The notes under the pieces: model-generated | Told to the model about the DNA's origin: nothing | The model's input: only the letters and a program-made list of their open reading frames with translations | Database searches by the model: none | Shown: in pieces, positions 36,640 through 44,741 of the stretch | Layout: each line of letters opens with the position of its first letter | Numbering within the stretch: the stretch's first letter is position 1 | Made by a program: the position numbers and the translations under genes | Origin: Oscillatoriales cyanobacterium | Lineage (GTDB): Bacteria > Cyanobacteriota > Cyanobacteriia > Cyanobacteriales > Laspinemataceae | NCBI GenBank assembly: GCA_011390955.1 | Contig: JAABRM010000022.1 | Location: 1 to 64,000 of the forward strand | DNA length: 64,000 nt | Direction: 5' to 3'

Positions 36640-36807
36640 GTCGGGTGGGCAAATGGAAATGACGAGGGGGCCAGCCGACTAAGATTTTAATTTTGCCCAC
36701 CCGACATCTTGGTTTGAGAAATACGGAAGCCCAGATATTTTGTCGGGTGGGCAAATGGAAATGACGAAGGAACCAGCCGAATAACATTGTAATTTTGCCC
36801 ACCCTAC
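36640..36807. repeat. Two 66-bp elements with 14-bp terminal inverted repeats
   Basis: Copies at 36640-36705 and 36742-36807. Ends GTCGGGTGGGCAAA/TTTGCCCACCCGAC in the first; one end of the second is GTAGGGTGGGCAAA when read inward. Interiors begin TGGAAATGACGA. The intervening CATCTTGGTTTGAGAAAT is also repeated, so the pair is a 102-bp tandem duplication. The same 66-bp element appears in the opposite orientation at 49164-49321. Confidence 0.85.
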
Positions 36808-36851
36808 ATCTTGGTTTGAGAAATTAGGCGATCGCTTTCCCTTTTCCCTGT

Positions 36852-37202
36852 TTATGAACTTGACTGAGGTGGACGGTTAACTCTAATTAATTGACCTTTT
36901 AATGTTTCTACCTGAGAAATCGCCTGATTAATTCTCATAGCCAGTCTTTCTCGATCGAAATCTTCCGAGCAAACAATAATCCCTGCATGGTCGGGCTGCA
37001 AGAGATGCAATTTAATAAAATCAGGCCGATTGAATGTCAAAACCGCTCGATTATTGCGAGAGGCAAAAGCCAAGACTTCCTCATCTGAAATCCTTTGGTT
37101 AGCATTTCCGGCTTCCTTGACCGTGAGCACATCGTGACCTAAATTTCTAAGCAATTTCACTACGGGGCTAGAAAAATTTTCATCTGCATATAGACGTGCC
37201 AT
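36852..37202 (-). CDS. DUF5615 PIN-like toxin protein
   Basis: 116 aa from ATG 37202 (a longer frame to 37283 overlaps the antitoxin). MARLYADENFSSPVVKLLRN is the start typical of DUF5615 (Mut7-C/PIN-like) RNases, with acidic Asp7/Glu8, ISDEEVLAFA and LTFNRPDF. The last motif is usually TxDxDF; here the first Asp position is Asn (TFNRPDF), which could weaken catalysis. Gene order antitoxin-toxin with 4 bp spacing matches DUF433-DUF5615 modules. Presumed ribonuclease toxin. Confidence 0.85.
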   Translation of the reverse strand: MARLYADENFSSPVVKLLRNLGHDVLTVKEAGNANQRISDEEVLAFASRNNRAVLTFNRPDFIKLHLLQPDHAGIIVCSEDFDRERLAMRINQAISQVETLKGQLIRVNRPPQSSS

Positions 37203-37206
37203 GATG

Positions 37207-37539
37207 TCAGGCTTCCTCCTGCTGTCGAATGGCTTTCTCAATTTCATCCGGGTTAGCATCAGCATAAGCCCAGGCGTTGGCAAGTTCTTCCTTCGTCAGA
37301 TCGGGATAATCTTCTAGAATATGGGTTTCACTACACCCTAAACGACGAAGATTTACTAGCAACCACACTGGAATTCGCGTCCGGGAAATACAGGCTTGAC
37401 CCCCCATGACGCCAGGAGTTTTTTCTATTCCAGGCCATGGGATTTGGAAAGTTTGGAATAACATTTGGATCGCCCGAGCTTTTTCCACAGCAGTTAAGGC
37501 CAGAAGTTGGGATTCTAATTCTTTGAAAGTCATATTCAT
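37207..37539 (-). CDS. DUF433 antitoxin
   Basis: 110 aa. The DUF433 domain occupies about 40-95: GVMGGQACISRTRIPVWLLV (HTH-like) and ILEDYPDLTKEELANAWAYA. An extra ~38-residue N-terminal segment (FKELESQLLALTAVEKARAI) may be an added dimerisation or DNA-binding region. ATG 37539 or the Met two codons later both possible. Upstream gene of the toxin pair, likely autorepressing. Confidence 0.85.
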   Translation of the reverse strand: MNMTFKELESQLLALTAVEKARAIQMLFQTFQIPWPGIEKTPGVMGGQACISRTRIPVWLLVNLRRLGCSETHILEDYPDLTKEELANAWAYADANPDEIEKAIRQQEEA

Positions 37540-37612
37540 CCGATCGCTGGTTAAAAATGAATAAATATTATTTTCTCATGTTATCGATTTTGTAGGAGTT
37601 TTGAGAAACAAG

Positions 37613-37651
37613 GCGATTCCCGCTTCGGGATCCGAGCGAAGCGGGAATCGC
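37613..37651. terminator. 15-bp perfect inverted repeat
   Basis: GCGATTCCCGCTTCG (37613-37627), loop GGATCCGAG, CGAAGCGGGAATCGC (37637-37651). It stands between the beta-lactamase-fold gene and the antitoxin gene, 11 bp beyond the former's stop codon, and probably terminates it. It contains the ATTCCCGC arm seen in the 33-bp array. Confidence 0.6.
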
Positions 37652-37661
37652 TTCCCCGGAG

Positions 37662-38813
37662 TTAGAAACCTGGTTTATTGGTGTTGCTATTTCGTGCCAC
37701 CATGCGGTTAAATAATACCAGAGACATTTCGGGAAAGATTTCCCAATCTTCTGCATAAGCTGTGTCCTCAGCAAAAATTACTAATATGTATTGAGTTTTG
37801 CCATCTTTTGTGGAGATAAATGCCACATCTTCTCGTGAGTCAGAAGTCCAACCAACTTTCGAGGCAAATTCAACCCGATCGAGCGGTAGAAATTCTCCTA
37901 AAAATCCTTCTATAGAATTGTATTGTTCTTGTCGCCAAACTTCTGGACGTAAGTCTCTGATGAGTAACTGCTGCATTTTTTGACTATATTTTGGCGAAAC
38001 CGCTTGATCTGTAAAAATTTCATACATTAATCTAGCTGCTTGAGTGGTGGTCATTTTATTGCGAATTGGGCGATCGGGGTTTCCCCTCATTTGTAACTCG
38101 CGACCTTGCGGGCGATCTAAACTAAGATAAGGAATAGGAAAATTTTTCTGACTAATATTAATGTCTTTATAACCTGCTTTTTGAAAAAATTGATTAAGAG
38201 ATTCACGTTGATTTAGCCAAGGTTTATAAGCTTCTTCCTCTAAAGCAACTCCAGACTTAGTTTGAGTTAAGAGATCGACTATTCTACTCGCTGATTCGTT
38301 GTCTGATTTTTGGATCATTTTGTACATTTCAGACTCAAAGGCAGCTTCATCAGATAAAATTCCTTTGCCGATCTGCTCATAAAAAATTACCATCCAGAAT
38401 AATTTGGCAACACTGGCAGGGAACTTCGGTTGTTTGTCTTGATACCCGGCAAAGCTAGGATAGTTTGAATTGCTTAAATCAATTAAGCTAATGGACAAAG
38501 ATTGAGTAGACAGTCCTTTAGCCTTTGCCAGATTAACCAGTTCATCCACCATTGCTTGCAATTCAGAACTATAGGCAATTTTTGGAGGCTGTATAACATT
38601 GTACGTTAATTCATCAAAAGTTACTGTTTTTTTTCTTGTAGGCAAACTATCTGTGTTTGAAGTTAATCGGATTTTTTGCTCAAAAATTAACTGGTGTGCT
38701 AACATGATCAAATTTTGATTTTTGATTAAAAAAGCTGTCATGCCACTAGCAATAATTCCCAAGGCAACTCCGACGACAATTAAGTTATACTTGAGTCGAG
38801 ATAATCGAGCCAT
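37662..38813 (-). CDS. Membrane-anchored class A beta-lactamase-fold serine hydrolase
   Basis: 383 aa. N-terminal membrane anchor (about 10-30), then a beta-lactamase/transpeptidase-like domain: SxxK as SVAK (134-137) in FPASVAKLFW, SDN in IQKSDNESAS, and KVG in ASKVGWTSDSRED in place of KTG. ISTKDGKTQYILVIF follows as the usual beta-strand. Lack of an Glu166-type omega loop cannot be judged by eye. Probably an extracytoplasmic serine hydrolase acting on peptidoglycan or beta-lactams; exact activity unknown. Same strand as the ankyrin gene, 159 bp away. Confidence 0.85.
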   Translation of the reverse strand: MARLSRLKYNLIVVGVALGIIASGMTAFLIKNQNLIMLAHQLIFEQKIRLTSNTDSLPTRKKTVTFDELTYNVIQPPKIAYSSELQAMVDELVNLAKAKGLSTQSLSISLIDLSNSNYPSFAGYQDKQPKFPASVAKLFWMVIFYEQIGKGILSDEAAFESEMYKMIQKSDNESASRIVDLLTQTKSGVALEEEAYKPWLNQRESLNQFFQKAGYKDINISQKNFPIPYLSLDRPQGRELQMRGNPDRPIRNKMTTTQAARLMYEIFTDQAVSPKYSQKMQQLLIRDLRPEVWRQEQYNSIEGFLGEFLPLDRVEFASKVGWTSDSREDVAFISTKDGKTQYILVIFAEDTAYAEDWEIFPEMSLVLFNRMVARNSNTNKPGF

Positions 38814-38861
38814 ATTTTATTTAGCTAATTTCAGCAATATATTACTCATCTATTTTAATAC

Positions 38862-38942
38862 CAATTTGAAAAATTATTGTGACAATTGCGAGCGAGCTTA
38901 ATTTGGGCGGAAAAATTGCTATTTACTGTTGCATTTTTTGAT
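38862..38942. repeat. ~75-bp dispersed repeat, copy 1
   Basis: AAAAATTATTGTGACAATTGCGAG, then TTTGGGCG, ending ACTGTTGCATTTTT. A related sequence is at 52240-52306 (AAAAATTATTGCTACAATTGCGAG ... ACTGTTGCATTTTT). No coding role. Confidence 0.5.
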
Positions 38943-38972
38943 GGAAAACTGTATAATTAGCTGTAACTGAAT

Positions 38973-39923
38973 TTAGTTTAGTTTTTGATAATCTTCGATT
39001 TTCCATGTGTTATCAACTCGCTGCAAAGAGTACCGAACTTTACGAGTATCAAACCCGCTTTGAGTATTGTCTTGTTCATTATTGACATATAAAGCGAGTT
39101 CTTCTGTTACTATTACCTCAATAGTTGCTCGATCTTCGGTAGCAGCAAACGAGCCAGTTGGCTCAACTTTCCGAAGCCCAAATTTATAAAAAGCATTATT
39201 GCTTTTTAGCCAATCAATTGAGCCACCAGACTTGGTTATATCGTAATAAAGCACCCCTGTTGTTAGATTTGCGGCTAATTGACGATCGAATGGAGGAGCA
39301 AATATTTGTTCCTTTAAAGTAAACCAATTAGAAATCAGGTTAACCGCATCAGCTTCGGTAAATTGGGCGGATGAGGTAGAATTAGAATAATTCTCAGAAT
39401 TAGAATCCCCCGGACTCACTGAATTATTTCCTGCTGTTTGAGTCACTTGAGGCTTGGTAAACAAAATAATTAAAATCATAATCGAACCGCCAATCAAAGT
39501 ACCAAGACTGACCGCATCTCGCCAATCCTTATCCGCCACGGTTTCAGCACCCGATCGCACTTCTATCGCGGTTCTGGCTGGAGGCGTAAATGTTTCCAAC
39601 TTAGTAGCAGCAGACACCTGCGTTCTGAGTTCATCTACATTTTCCAGTAACTCAATAATTGCCGTTTCTTGCAATTCCTCTGCATATTTTAAAGCCGTCC
39701 AACCATCGCGATCGGTAACTCTCGGATCTGCCCCTTTTTCCAGTAACAAATGAACTAAACTAACCTCACCTTTATAGGTGGCAATTATCAGCCCTGTATG
39801 TCCATTGTTATCTTTAGCATTCACATCAGCCCCACGGAATAATAACTCCGCCACTGTGGGGCGATCGCCTTTAATAATAGCATCAATTAAACTTTGATTC
39901 TGGTTCAGAGTATTGATATTCAT
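38973..39923 (-). CDS. Ankyrin-repeat membrane protein with C-terminal IMS/ARC6-like domain
   Basis: 316 aa from ATG 39923. Two to three ankyrin repeats (about 10-97; GADVNAKDNNGHTGLIIATY, GADPRVTDRDGWTALKYAEE), a membrane helix (about 132-155, LGTLIGGSIMILIILF), and a C-terminal domain (about 185-316; EADAVNLISNWFTLKEQIFA to RYSLQRVDNTWKIEDYQ) typical of IMS/DUF4101, the domain of plastid ARC6 and of cyanobacterial proteins. The open frame extends 57 codons upstream through 21-bp repeats (MSFPEFL five times); I take that as non-coding. Last gene of the WXG100/FtsK cluster on this strand, possibly part of it. Confidence 0.85.
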   Translation of the reverse strand: MNINTLNQNQSLIDAIIKGDRPTVAELLFRGADVNAKDNNGHTGLIIATYKGEVSLVHLLLEKGADPRVTDRDGWTALKYAEELQETAIIELLENVDELRTQVSAATKLETFTPPARTAIEVRSGAETVADKDWRDAVSLGTLIGGSIMILIILFTKPQVTQTAGNNSVSPGDSNSENYSNSTSSAQFTEADAVNLISNWFTLKEQIFAPPFDRQLAANLTTGVLYYDITKSGGSIDWLKSNNAFYKFGLRKVEPTGSFAATEDRATIEVIVTEELALYVNNEQDNTQSGFDTRKVRYSLQRVDNTWKIEDYQKLN

Positions 39924-39978
39924 GGTTATGACTCCGGTGATGATTGGTGATGCAAAATTTGTGGATTCCCGCCTTCGC

Positions 39979-40104
39979 GGGAATGACATCAGAAATTCTG
40001 GGAATGACATCAGAAATTCTGGGAATGACATCAGAAATTCTGGGAATGACATCAGAAATTCTGGGAATGACATCAGAAATTCTGGGAATGACATCAGAAA
40101 TTCT
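39979..40104. repeat. Six perfect 21-bp tandem copies
   Basis: GGGAATGACATCAGAAATTCT repeated six times without change, preceded by a single ATTCCCGCCTTCGCGGGAAT hairpin (39964-39983) of the 32498 family. On the minus strand it keeps an open frame into the ankyrin gene. Located between that gene and the 192-aa WXG-like gene. Confidence 0.9.
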
Positions 40105-40123
40105 GATTCACTTATTCGCTGTT

Positions 40124-40702
40124 TTACGCCGAAGGGGGATGTTTCTTTGGTGGCGAACCACTTGCTTGATTTTTATTATCAGCCTTAGCGCTTTTCTCAA
40201 TTTCTCTTTGCCTGCGTTGTGCGTCTGTCTCTTGTTGCTGCGAATAAGCCTCGCTTAACTGGTCTTCCGCATTCATATTCCTCATAATTCCCGGCATCAT
40301 ATCATAACGCTCGCTTAAAGTTGGAGGACGCTGAACGGGTGGGGCGATCGCCATTCCCGCAAGAGACGAAAACGCTTGCACTACGGTAACAGTTTTTTCC
40401 AGTTTTCCCATTAAATCTAAACCCCCCAACTTTGACTTGCGCGACTCAGCAATTCTAATTTGCTCTTGCAGAAACTCAATATAATTGTCGCAATCTTGTT
40501 CCGCATCCTGATAATTAGCCGCCATCTTTTCAAACAACGGCTCAAACTTATCAAACTGTTCATCGCGCCAAGCTATTTTTAAATTAGCCCATTGAGAAAG
40601 TACCCGCGACCACTCTTGCTGAAATGTCTCGCGAAATTGTTGCAAATCACTCAAGAGAACTGCGGCATCTTCTAAAGAGAAAGAAGTTTGTTGTTTAGCC
40701 AT
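40124..40702 (-). CDS. WXG100-like helical protein with C-terminal extension
   Basis: 192 aa. The first ~100 residues are two long helices (SLEDAAVLLSDLQQFRETFQ ... EQDCDNYIEFLQEQIRIAES) with a turn at AWRDEQFDKF, in the size and helix-turn-helix shape of WXG100 proteins, though WRD replaces WxG. The extension (about 110-192) has a hydrophobic part (VVQAFSSLAGMAIAPPVQRP) and a polar Lys/Pro-rich end (KNQASGSPPKKHPPSA), possibly a substrate or targeting tail. Paralogous to the 98-aa gene at 40806. Role as a secreted or structural component is inferred from its place next to the FtsK/EssC-like ATPase. Confidence 0.7.
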   Translation of the reverse strand: MAKQQTSFSLEDAAVLLSDLQQFRETFQQEWSRVLSQWANLKIAWRDEQFDKFEPLFEKMAANYQDAEQDCDNYIEFLQEQIRIAESRKSKLGGLDLMGKLEKTVTVVQAFSSLAGMAIAPPVQRPPTLSERYDMMPGIMRNMNAEDQLSEAYSQQQETDAQRRQREIEKSAKADNKNQASGSPPKKHPPSA

Positions 40703-40740
40703 TTTTATTTAGCCCGGTTCATGGTTTATATAGTTCCTAA

Positions 40741-40770
40741 TGTAGGGGTGATTCGCGAATCACCCCTACA
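40741..40770. repeat. 30-bp perfect palindrome
   Basis: TGTAGGGGTGATTCG plus its exact complement, no loop. An identical copy is at 41141-41170; each follows one of the paralogous WXG-like genes, so it was duplicated together with them. Confidence 0.85.
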
Positions 40771-40805
40771 GTGGTGTGGTTCACCAAAGAGAACAGCGCT
40801 GTAGG

Positions 40806-41102
40806 CTATAAATCCGACAAAGCCCCCAATTTTGACTTGCGCTCATCAGCAATTCTAATTTGTTCTTGCAGAAACTGAATATAGCGATCGCAATCTTGTT
40901 CCGCATCATTATAATTAGCGGCCATCTTTTCAAACAGCGGATCAAACCGATCGAATTGCTCATCGCGCCAAGCTATTTTTAAATTAGCCCATTGAGAAAG
41001 TACCCGCGACCACTCTTGCTGAAGAACTTCTCGAAATTGTTGCAAATCCTTAAGCAGCATTTCCGCATCTTCTGAAGAAAACGAAGTTTGTTGTTTAACC
41101 AT
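40806..41102 (-). CDS. WXG100-like small helical protein
   Basis: 98 aa, nearly identical in layout to residues 1-98 of the 192-aa neighbour (SEDAEMLLKDLQQFREVLQQ, AWRDEQFDRFDPLFEKMAAN, QDCDRYIQFLQEQIRIADER). About 100 aa and two helices is the WXG100 size. The central Trp is kept but Gly is not. It probably dimerises, perhaps with its paralogue or the WXG protein at 41195. Confidence 0.75.
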   Translation of the reverse strand: MVKQQTSFSSEDAEMLLKDLQQFREVLQQEWSRVLSQWANLKIAWRDEQFDRFDPLFEKMAANYNDAEQDCDRYIQFLQEQIRIADERKSKLGALSDL

Positions 41103-41140
41103 TTTTCTTTAGCCCAGCTTATTGTTTATATAGTTCTTGA

Positions 41141-41170
41141 TGTAGGGGTGATTCGCGAATCACCCCTACA
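41141..41170. repeat. 30-bp perfect palindrome, second copy
   Basis: Identical to 40741-40770, with about 35 bp of similar flanking sequence (TTTATATAGTTC). In the spacer between the 98-aa gene and the WXG100 gene. Confidence 0.85.
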
Positions 41171-41194
41171 TACAGGTGCGAAAACATCGCCAGA

Positions 41195-41479
41195 TTATCG
41201 CCGATAATTGCTCTCGAATTCTCTAACGATTTCATCAAAGCGTTCCAACCACTTCAAGGCATCATCCCCCGCTTCTAATGTCACATCAACGGACTGCCGA
41301 GTGCGATCGAAATCCTTAGTAAACTGGTCTTTAGTTTCTCCTTGCCAAGAATCATCACAGGTATCCCAGCTACTTATCACCGTCTTCAATTTATCCTCAG
41401 TAACTTGCTGAAAAGTCGCTAACGTTTGAATAAACCGGGCTAATTCCTCTTCATCTACATCAATATCTCGTTTGCCCAT
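41195..41479 (-). CDS. WXG100-family (ESAT-6-like) protein
   Basis: 94 aa with two helices (DEEELARFIQTLATFQQVTE ... SVDVTLEAGDDALKWLERFD) joined by DDSWQGETKDQF, a true W-x-G motif. This is the hallmark of ESAT-6-like proteins exported by type VII secretion. The usual YxxxD/E signal is not obvious at the end (REFESNYRR), though Tyr is near it. It is 92 bp downstream of the ATPase gene on the same strand, the classic partner arrangement. Confidence 0.82.
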   Translation of the reverse strand: MGKRDIDVDEEELARFIQTLATFQQVTEDKLKTVISSWDTCDDSWQGETKDQFTKDFDRTRQSVDVTLEAGDDALKWLERFDEIVREFESNYRR

Positions 41480-41524
41480 AACCTTACCTCCTATTTATTT
41501 GCCGATACCTTTATCTGTTTCCTT

Positions 41525-41556
41525 AAGCCCCCCTTTCAAAGGGGGGTTGGGGGGAT
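41525..41556. terminator. GC-rich hairpin in the ATPase-WXG100 spacer
   Basis: CCCCCCTTT-C-AAAGGGGGG (41528-41546) followed by TTGGGGGGAT. A common cyanobacterial dispersed repeat. It could attenuate transcription between the ATPase gene and the small genes, or simply be a repeat. Confidence 0.5.
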
Positions 41557-41571
41557 AAAACCCCGTTGAGA

Positions 41572-44500
41572 TTAAAACGAACGGTGCTGAAACTGCTTGC
41601 TATACTCAGCCATTTCTGCAATCGATGGCACCGAATAAGCCTTAAACTTTTCTAAATTATTGCCCGTAGATTTATCGCAGAAATAAGCCATCATTCGCGG
41701 TAAACTTTGGGCGTCAGTTTCTCCCAACAACAACCGCGAATCATCCCCCGGCATATTCAGCCCTACCCGCAAGTCGAAATTAGTTAAAGCCGAACGGTTA
41801 TCTGCGGTTAACTGAGTAAAAGTTTTCAAACTATCCAACCAAAGAATAGAATGAATCCCCAATTCTGGCCCTCTTGCAGCTAAAGCAAGCAACTTTTCCG
41901 CATCTTCCGAAGGTTCTTCATTGCGTCGTCCCACGATCGGGCGCAAATTTTGGGCGCGACTCAAAGAACCGATCGCATATACTAAAAATAAGGAAGGTCC
42001 TAAATTCAGTTCGTCGGGATTTTCATCGCGCTGTTTTTGGCGCCGTTCCAATTCCTCATAGACATTTTGCAACACAGTTTCTCCTCGGAGAATTTTATCC
42101 CCAGGTTTGGGAAAACGTTTGCCGATCGCGGTGGGAAAATACTGGGCAAACAAGCGGCGGAAATTAAGCGACATTGCCGCCCAAGAATTATCTTCGCTGT
42201 CTTGACAAAGGTCAATAATTTGAAACTCTGCTTGTTGCGGTTCATAAGTATGCACCAGACTCAAAAGAATGCCGCTAATTATTCCGAAAATAATTTCTTC
42301 TGACGTCCCCACTAAAAGCATATTACTGCGCGATCGCCGCCGGAAAATCGCCTTAGTATGGTCGCCAATTCGCATTGCTTCTCCCAACCATGCCACCCCC
42401 GGAGTTTCTTCCCCCAACCAGTCAGGTTCTTGAATCACTTGTTTATTCAAATCTCGCGAAGATAACCACCCAGACATTTGGGATAATTGGCGCAATTGGC
42501 GATTGTGACTTAACTTAGTCGGACGACTGCCATTAAATAAAACTAACGGTTCAGAACGTTGATAACCAATATCTCTGGCAGTATTTTGAACTTCTAACAA
42601 AGCCTTAATTCGCTCCGATAAGGACATATCTGCCACTTGACCGATTTCATTATGACCTTTGCGGCCAAAATCTTTATTGTAAATAACCTTCCCCGGCTTT
42701 TCTAACAAATCCACCGCATCAATATTCCCTTCTGCCAACACGGAAGCCGCAGTATTTTTATCCATCTGTTGTGCCATTCTCAACTCAATAAAAGAATAAA
42801 TGCCTCGACTCATATTCGGCACATTAGGAGACTGAGAAGCAATCAGCAAATGGACGCCAAACGCTCGTCCTCGGCGAGTAATATCTTCAAAAATTAAATT
42901 CAGTTCGGCGGTAATCTTGTCCCGGTCTTGGAACATATATTGAAACTCATCAATTACTACCAAAATCCGAGGCATTTTTACGTCAGGGCGTTTTTGCCGA
43001 TAGTCAGTTAAACTGCTCACTCCGACGGACTTAAACTGGCTACCCCGCTGTTCGATTTCCGCTTGCACGTTTTGCAGCACACTTAACCCAAATTCGCGAT
43101 CGCTTTCAATAGAGACAACCCGAGCATGAGGTAAGGCTTTTTCCTCATTTAACTCCTCAGTGTAACTCAGGATTTCTGACCGCTCTGGATCCACATAAAT
43201 TTGAAACTCAACTCCCTCCTTAAAATCCAACAAATACATCTGTAATTCATCCGGGGAATAGCGCAGGGCTAAACTGAGAATAATGGCATGAAGGGTGTAA
43301 CTTTTTCCTGCCCCTGGTTTCCCCGCTAACAATGATTGACTCACCACCAGTGCATCTTCATTTGTCCCTAGCCAAAACTCTAAATTTTCCCTGGCGCCCA
43401 TCACACCAATGGGGGCTCTAACTTCACGACCACTATTGTAATCTACCGACCAGGCAATCTTATCTGGGTTAATAGAACTGGGATAAAACTCGGTAAAAGA
43501 AACCGTCTCCGTTTTCACCTCTTTAAAAGCCTTAGCGATCGCCCCAGTAAGCTGATTAAATTGCTGATTCAGCGGTGGTTCATCTAAATCTACTTGACAT
43601 AAGCAACCATTCGGTAACTGCATCTGAAATAACTGACGTCCTGCTGACTTCATCCCGGACGGTCGTAACACAGTGCAGTAACTTTCAAACAGATTATAGT
43701 TCATATCCCGTTTCGGCTTTTGAGACTCATCAGACTCATCCACATGAACGATCGCATAAACTCCGGCTTTTGAGCCATTCACCAGCAAACTTTTCAAATC
43801 CTCCCAAGAAGCACTCTCAAAATTAGTGGGAAAATCCGCCAAAAATAAATACCGATAGGGTTCTTCCACCGAAGACTTCGCCGCATTAAACGCTTCAATG
43901 GTATCGTAATTTCTGCCCAAATAATTTTGGATCACCTGCTCGATATGCACCGTCAAAGCTCGCAACTGCTCGCGAATATCATCGCTGCGGGTATAGGTTT
44001 TAAGTCCCGAAATAAAATCAGGCAATTCCTTAAATGGAAAATTATTTCCCATACTCACGGGGTCGATAAAAATCCCCTTTAGTTTGCGTACCGGGAACGT
44101 GCAAATAATTCTCAAAGCGATCGACTGAATTGCCGCCACTGCTGCCTGTCTTGACTCAGCATTGTTGCTAAAAATCACCAAATGTCCTGGCATTTTATCC
44201 GCTGTATTTGAAGACATTGCCCGAATTGGCACCAAAGCAGGAATCCCCGGTTCAGTTATGATTGGTTCTGGTAATTTTTCTCTATGATTAACGCTGCTTA
44301 CAGTTCCCACTCTTAAAATTCCGGGGGCTAAACCACCCAGACGCGGCTGATAACCATTACTACCATTACTACCACTATATAATTGATGCCAAATCTCATC
44401 ACTCCAAGGCAGAGATAGCAGAGATTCGGGGCAAATTTTCTCGGCAATTTCCACAGATTCTTTGATTTTGCTTTCCAGACTTTGAATCTCTAAATTAAGT

Positions 44501-44670
44501 CTATTTTCCTCATTGCGCTTATTTTGAGTGAATTCCTGCTGCTCATTCTGGCTATCGCGATTAAATCGCCAACTTTGTTCAGCCACTTCTTGTTCTAACT
44601 TGGCAATTTTTTGGCCAAGCTCTATTCTTTTTTTTTCTAAGTTCTGCAAATTAATTAATACTTTAAGCAT
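41572..44670 (-). CDS. FtsK/SpoIIIE-family ATPase, EssC-like, three modules
   Basis: 1032 aa. N-terminal coiled coil (about 5-72), then three tandem FtsK/SpoIIIE-like modules: the first (about 110-400) and third (about 745-1032) have lost the P-loop (third: LLVGTSEEIIFGIISG at about 785-800), while the second (about 410-690) is intact, with Walker A GKPGAGKS (450-457), Walker B VVIDEF (571-576) and SQSPN sensor (613-617). Three modules with degenerate copies is the EssC/EccC plan of type VII secretion. Unlike EssC there are no FHA domains and no N-terminal membrane helices, so it must be recruited to the membrane by a partner. WXG100 genes follow and a membrane kinase precedes it. Confidence 0.85.
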   Translation of the reverse strand: MLKVLINLQNLEKKRIELGQKIAKLEQEVAEQSWRFNRDSQNEQQEFTQNKRNEENRLNLEIQSLESKIKESVEIAEKICPESLLSLPWSDEIWHQLYSGSNGSNGYQPRLGGLAPGILRVGTVSSVNHREKLPEPIITEPGIPALVPIRAMSSNTADKMPGHLVIFSNNAESRQAAVAAIQSIALRIICTFPVRKLKGIFIDPVSMGNNFPFKELPDFISGLKTYTRSDDIREQLRALTVHIEQVIQNYLGRNYDTIEAFNAAKSSVEEPYRYLFLADFPTNFESASWEDLKSLLVNGSKAGVYAIVHVDESDESQKPKRDMNYNLFESYCTVLRPSGMKSAGRQLFQMQLPNGCLCQVDLDEPPLNQQFNQLTGAIAKAFKEVKTETVSFTEFYPSSINPDKIAWSVDYNSGREVRAPIGVMGARENLEFWLGTNEDALVVSQSLLAGKPGAGKSYTLHAIILSLALRYSPDELQMYLLDFKEGVEFQIYVDPERSEILSYTEELNEEKALPHARVVSIESDREFGLSVLQNVQAEIEQRGSQFKSVGVSSLTDYRQKRPDVKMPRILVVIDEFQYMFQDRDKITAELNLIFEDITRRGRAFGVHLLIASQSPNVPNMSRGIYSFIELRMAQQMDKNTAASVLAEGNIDAVDLLEKPGKVIYNKDFGRKGHNEIGQVADMSLSERIKALLEVQNTARDIGYQRSEPLVLFNGSRPTKLSHNRQLRQLSQMSGWLSSRDLNKQVIQEPDWLGEETPGVAWLGEAMRIGDHTKAIFRRRSRSNMLLVGTSEEIIFGIISGILLSLVHTYEPQQAEFQIIDLCQDSEDNSWAAMSLNFRRLFAQYFPTAIGKRFPKPGDKILRGETVLQNVYEELERRQKQRDENPDELNLGPSLFLVYAIGSLSRAQNLRPIVGRRNEEPSEDAEKLLALAARGPELGIHSILWLDSLKTFTQLTADNRSALTNFDLRVGLNMPGDDSRLLLGETDAQSLPRMMAYFCDKSTGNNLEKFKAYSVPSIAEMAEYSKQFQHRSF

Positions 44671-44741
44671 GGTTAACTTCCCCTACTTATTTTTTTGATA
44701 TTTGATAATTTTCGATTTTCTATAATCATTACCAATTATCG

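Noticed and set aside
39924-40094. N-terminal extension of the ankyrin gene (MSFPEFL repeats)
   Set aside because: Encoded by perfect 21-bp DNA repeats present also as scattered single hairpins; a normal start exists at 39923. Kept as a finding, not as part of the gene.
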